The position numbers and the translations under genes were made by a program. This document shows positions 61,006 to 64,000 of a stretch of 64,000 nucleotides of DNA, piece after piece. The stretch spans positions 1,607,001 to 1,671,000 of the forward strand of contig NZ_CP155567.1 in NCBI RefSeq assembly GCF_039696035.1, given 5' to 3'. The notes under the pieces are model-generated. The model made no database searches, had not been told where the DNA came from, and saw only the letters and a program-made list of their open reading frames with translations. Each line of letters begins with the position of its first letter. Position 1 is the stretch's first letter. The DNA comes from Microbulbifer sp. SAOS-129_SWC (GTDB taxonomy: Bacteria > Pseudomonadota > Gammaproteobacteria > Pseudomonadales > Cellvibrionaceae).

Positions 61006-64000
61006 GTGAATAGATTGGTGGGGTTGGCCTTTGCGCTGTCGCTCGGGGTGTGTGCCCAGACTCAAGCGGCGCCAAGCATCGAATCCGAAAATATCGCCAT
61101 TGATGAAAATACGGCCCGCGGTATGGTGATAGGCCAGGTTTCTGCTTCCAACGGCACCTTTACGTCTACCATGCAGCTGGAAGTGGGGGCGCAGAGTATC
61201 GGCAATTGGAGTACCCGGGGTGAGGACTATGAGCCGATCAGTTTCAGTAGCCCCTTCAGTACTTCGCCAATTGTTCTGAGCCAGATCCAGAGTTACGGTG
61301 ACTATCCGGTTATCTACTCAACTCATACCGATGCCTATACCGGGAAGGTCTCGAAGAGGGGTTATGAAATCCTGTTCCGTCCGCGCCAGAAAAATACCTC
61401 GTCGACGGGTTTCGATGCCATCCTGGAGACGGATTTGCAGACGTCAGATTACGCGACCACCTCGATTGACAGCGTCGGGGGAGCGGAAACCGTGGGTTGG
61501 ATGGCTTTTGCCAACTCGACCCAGGGCCGCTGGGGTGGCATTCCGTTTGAAGTTGCGCAGACCGGTAGCGTTGTCACAGCCGCGACGCAAACCGTGAACT
61601 TTACCGGCCCCTTCGACGAGGCACCGCACCTGCTCGCCACTGTCGCAACCAGCCATGGTACCGATCAGACAGGGGTCGGCATAAAGCAGATTGCGAATAG
61701 CCTGGCCGACGTCTATATGGACGCGCTCGACGACGGGGGGCATACCGCCGAAGCCGTCAGTATGATGATGCTGCAGGGCAACGGCGTCCTCCACGATGTC
61801 AATGGCAATGCGATCGGAGAAGTGGGTTCCCTGACCTTTTCCGACAGGGATAGAGACCATGCCGGCACGGTCGGTCTCCTGCGGTCCTATGAGAATCCAG
61901 TGGTATTTGTCCAGCCGGTGGGTATCGACGAGGAGGTTTACGATGCGGTATTTCGTTTTACCGCGATCAATAGCGATAGTTTCAGCGGTTACCTGCACGA
62001 TATCGCGGAATACCGGGCCTGGGCAAAGCACGGCAAGTTTGATTTGCAATATTTTGTCTTCGAAGCAGGTAGCTGGACCATCGGTATCGAGAACTACAGT
62101 TATGCCATCTCGGCCGGTAATGATAGCGGTGCGTTTGCGATAGACCCAGACACGGGCGAGATCACGGTTGCCGACAGCAGCCAGCTGGATTATGAAAGCG
62201 GTATTACCGAATACACCATCACCATCCAGGTAAGCGATGGTAACGGCAATATCGGTACGCAAACGGTTACGGTAAGTATTAACAACGTGGCCGATTCTCT
62301 GAATTCCGATGCCAGCGCCCTCCATGGCGTTGCCACCGGCGACTGGACCGGCTGGAATGTCGCCTCTGCCGGGGACGTCAATGGTGATGGTTTCGACGAT
62401 GTGATTGTCGGCGCACCCCAGGACGACACCAACGGCGAAGATGCCGGCCGCGCCTACGTATTGTTCGGCAATGCCAATGGTGTATTGGCGGATCTCGACA
62501 CCGTTGCCTCCGGAAGCGGTGGCTTTGCGATCAATGGCCAAAGTGCCGGTGACCGGACCGGTTTCGCCGTCGGCGGTGGCGGTGATATTAACGGCGATGG
62601 CCTGGACGACGTGGTGGTCGGAGCGCCTTACGCCACACCCACAGGCGATCAGGAAGGGCTCGCTTTTGTGGTATTCGGCAAGGCGGACACTGCGCCGGTG
62701 GAGCTGTCGAGTATTGCGACGGAGGTCGGCAACGGGGGCTTTGTCGTTTACGGCAGTGGCTACCGCGACCACCTTGGTGGAACCATCACCGTTGGCGATG
62801 TGAATGGCGATGGCCTGGCCGATGTGGCGCTGGGGGAAGTCTTCCGGCAAAGCAACGACGCCACCTATTTCTTAAATCTGAACCGACAGAAAGACGAGAG
62901 TCTTGTCTATGTCGTATATGGCAAGGCGGATAGTGCCGCGGTGCGTGTGGCGGACATAGTCGATGGCTCCTATGCGGGGGGATTTGTTGTCTCAAAAACC
63001 GGTAAAACCAACACCTATGGCTGGCAATTCGGCGCTCAGGTGCTGCCGGTGGGGGACTTCAATTCCGATGGCCTGCAGGACTTTATCGTCAATCGTGGCC
63101 TGCTGGGTGACAACGAGGGGACCAATCGTCTCCTGTTCGGGTATCCGCACACTGGTGCCATCGAGTACGACACCATTTCCAGCAGCGGCTATGGCCTGTC
63201 GATCTTGCCGGAAGATGGCCATTACGGGGTAACTTCACAGAATCGACATAACGCGCTTCCCGGCTTCACGACGGCCGCGCTGGGCGACGTCAACGGCGAT
63301 GGCCTGGATGATATCGCCCTGCTGGCAGCCGACACCGGCTGTTGCAACGGTTGGCAGTACCCGCGTGCCTACATTGTATTCGGTACCTCGACGCAACAGG
63401 ATATCGACCTGGCCGAGATCGCCGCAGGTCATGGCGGTTTTGTGATTCACAACGACGCCTCGGGTGTCACGCTTAATACGGATGATGTGGTCTTTGGGGC
63501 GATCGGCGGCAGCGGTGATATTAACGGCGACGGCTACGGCGATATTATTATCGGTGACCCCTATGCCGATTCCGGCAACGGGCGCCTCTACGTGGTCTAT
63601 GGCAAGAGCGATACCGGAGCTGTTTATCTCAGTGACGTGGTCAACGACAACGGCGGATTTTATACCTCGGGTAATGGTGGCGATGGCGTCGGGCACTGGG
63701 TTGCCAGCGCGGGAGATATCAATGGTGACGGTATTGCCGATATGTTGTTCGGCGCTCCCGAAGCGGATGCCGATGGCATTACTGATTCTGGCACCCTCTA
63801 TGTCATGTTGGGCAAGGGCGCCAAGGTTACCCAGTGGGGCTCCGCCGGCGACGATAGTCTAACAGGAACCGCGGATTTTGCCGACGCGCTTGCCGGTGGC
63901 CAGGGCAATGACATTCTGCAGGGCGCCGGTGGCGAAGATGTGCTGTACGGGGGGCCCGGTGACGATACGATCATTATCTCCGACGATAAATTTGTCCGTA
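61006..64000 (+). CDS. large secreted cadherin-like/FG-GAP/RTX protein, 3' truncated
   Basis: An open frame of at least 998 codons running off the window. GTG start with GGGGAG at 60994-60999 and a signal peptide (LVGLAFALSLGVCAQTQAA). Order: partial cadherin-type strand (IAIDENTARGMVIGQV), two lectin-like repeats (about 45-340), a cadherin-like domain (about 355-428; GAFAIDPDTGEITV, YESGITEYTITIQVSD), then seven FG-GAP repeats (about 430-940) with the calcium loop DxNGDGxxD (GDVNGDGFDDVIVGAP, GDINGDGLDDVVVGAP and others), and RTX nonapeptides at the end (GGQGNDILQGAGGEDVLYGGPGDD). Probably a type I-secreted calcium-binding adhesin. Confidence 0.9.
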   Translation, partial: MNRLVGLAFALSLGVCAQTQAAPSIESENIAIDENTARGMVIGQVSASNGTFTSTMQLEVGAQSIGNWSTRGEDYEPISFSSPFSTSPIVLSQIQSYGDYPVIYSTHTDAYTGKVSKRGYEILFRPRQKNTSSTGFDAILETDLQTSDYATTSIDSVGGAETVGWMAFANSTQGRWGGIPFEVAQTGSVVTAATQTVNFTGPFDEAPHLLATVATSHGTDQTGVGIKQIANSLADVYMDALDDGGHTAEAVSMMMLQGNGVLHDVNGNAIGEVGSLTFSDRDRDHAGTVGLLRSYENPVVFVQPVGIDEEVYDAVFRFTAINSDSFSGYLHDIAEYRAWAKHGKFDLQYFVFEAGSWTIGIENYSYAISAGNDSGAFAIDPDTGEITVADSSQLDYESGITEYTITIQVSDGNGNIGTQTVTVSINNVADSLNSDASALHGVATGDWTGWNVASAGDVNGDGFDDVIVGAPQDDTNGEDAGRAYVLFGNANGVLADLDTVASGSGGFAINGQSAGDRTGFAVGGGGDINGDGLDDVVVGAPYATPTGDQEGLAFVVFGKADTAPVELSSIATEVGNGGFVVYGSGYRDHLGGTITVGDVNGDGLADVALGEVFRQSNDATYFLNLNRQKDESLVYVVYGKADSAAVRVADIVDGSYAGGFVVSKTGKTNTYGWQFGAQVLPVGDFNSDGLQDFIVNRGLLGDNEGTNRLLFGYPHTGAIEYDTISSSGYGLSILPEDGHYGVTSQNRHNALPGFTTAALGDVNGDGLDDIALLAADTGCCNGWQYPRAYIVFGTSTQQDIDLAEIAAGHGGFVIHNDASGVTLNTDDVVFGAIGGSGDINGDGYGDIIIGDPYADSGNGRLYVVYGKSDTGAVYLSDVVNDNGGFYTSGNGGDGVGHWVASAGDINGDGIADMLFGAPEADADGITDSGTLYVMLGKGAKVTQWGSAGDDSLTGTADFADALAGGQGNDILQGAGGEDVLYGGPGDDTIIISDDKFVR

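Noticed and set aside
61444..62850. A 468-codon minus-strand frame opposite the FG-GAP gene
   Set aside because: It is an antisense shadow of the repetitive calcium-loop codons; the plus-strand frame has signal peptide, domains and a Shine-Dalgarno.

Overview
The window looks like a chromosomal segment of a GC-rich, polysaccharide-degrading marine-type gammaproteobacterium. The gene set (EpmC, fused MnmC, Xni, PdxB, QueF, YheU, LigB, sugar-type TonB receptors, many secreted glycoside hydrolases) fits the Cellvibrionales, and Microbulbifer is my best guess. That is an inference from gene content; no rRNA is present to confirm it. No phage, plasmid, transposase or CRISPR signature was seen.

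Region 1 (1-7880) is a tightly packed plus-strand operon for L-arabinose uptake and oxidation. It encodes a 5'-truncated 2-oxoglutarate semialdehyde dehydrogenase, an aldose 1-epimerase, a YtfQ/YtfR/YtfT/YjfF-type furanose ABC importer and an SMP-30-type sugar lactonase. Together these point to the non-phosphorylative route from L-arabinose to 2-oxoglutarate. An exported LigB-type DNA ligase and a Tpx peroxidase (7985-10428) follow.

Region 2 (10655-31809) is a large arabinan-utilisation locus. It holds a GH127 beta-L-arabinofuranosidase, five GH43 enzymes (one with a beta-trefoil domain, one an 1149-residue arabinanase with two LamG modules), a GH51 alpha-L-arabinofuranosidase, a TonB-dependent receptor and a GH2 enzyme. 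A membrane diguanylate cyclase with a predicted extracellular ligand domain sits in the middle. The secreted and lipid-anchored enzymes would debranch and cut pectic arabinan, the receptor would take up oligosaccharides, and arabinose released would feed region 1. Several strong hairpins and candidate operators lie between these genes.

Region 3 (32208-59906) is mostly housekeeping. It carries RecQ, a predicted glutamine cyclotransferase, a trmL-flavodoxin-mnmC cluster, a GcvR-like ACT protein, TusA, the epmC-xni-pdxB-NAD kinase-like operon, an AlaA-like aminotransferase, MsrB, two tRNA-Glu/tRNA-Gly pairs behind a near-consensus promoter, a YadG/YadH ABC exporter preceded by a probable 49-codon gene, QueF, an HdeD-like protein and a BaeSR-like two-component system. 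Three convergent gene junctions hold paired REP-like palindromes (REPIN-like).

Region 4 (59907-64000) holds a small unknown gene and the start of a large secreted cadherin/FG-GAP/RTX protein that runs off the window. A shared CCTCAAATT motif recurs in the intergenic DNA here and may link the two-component system to these genes.
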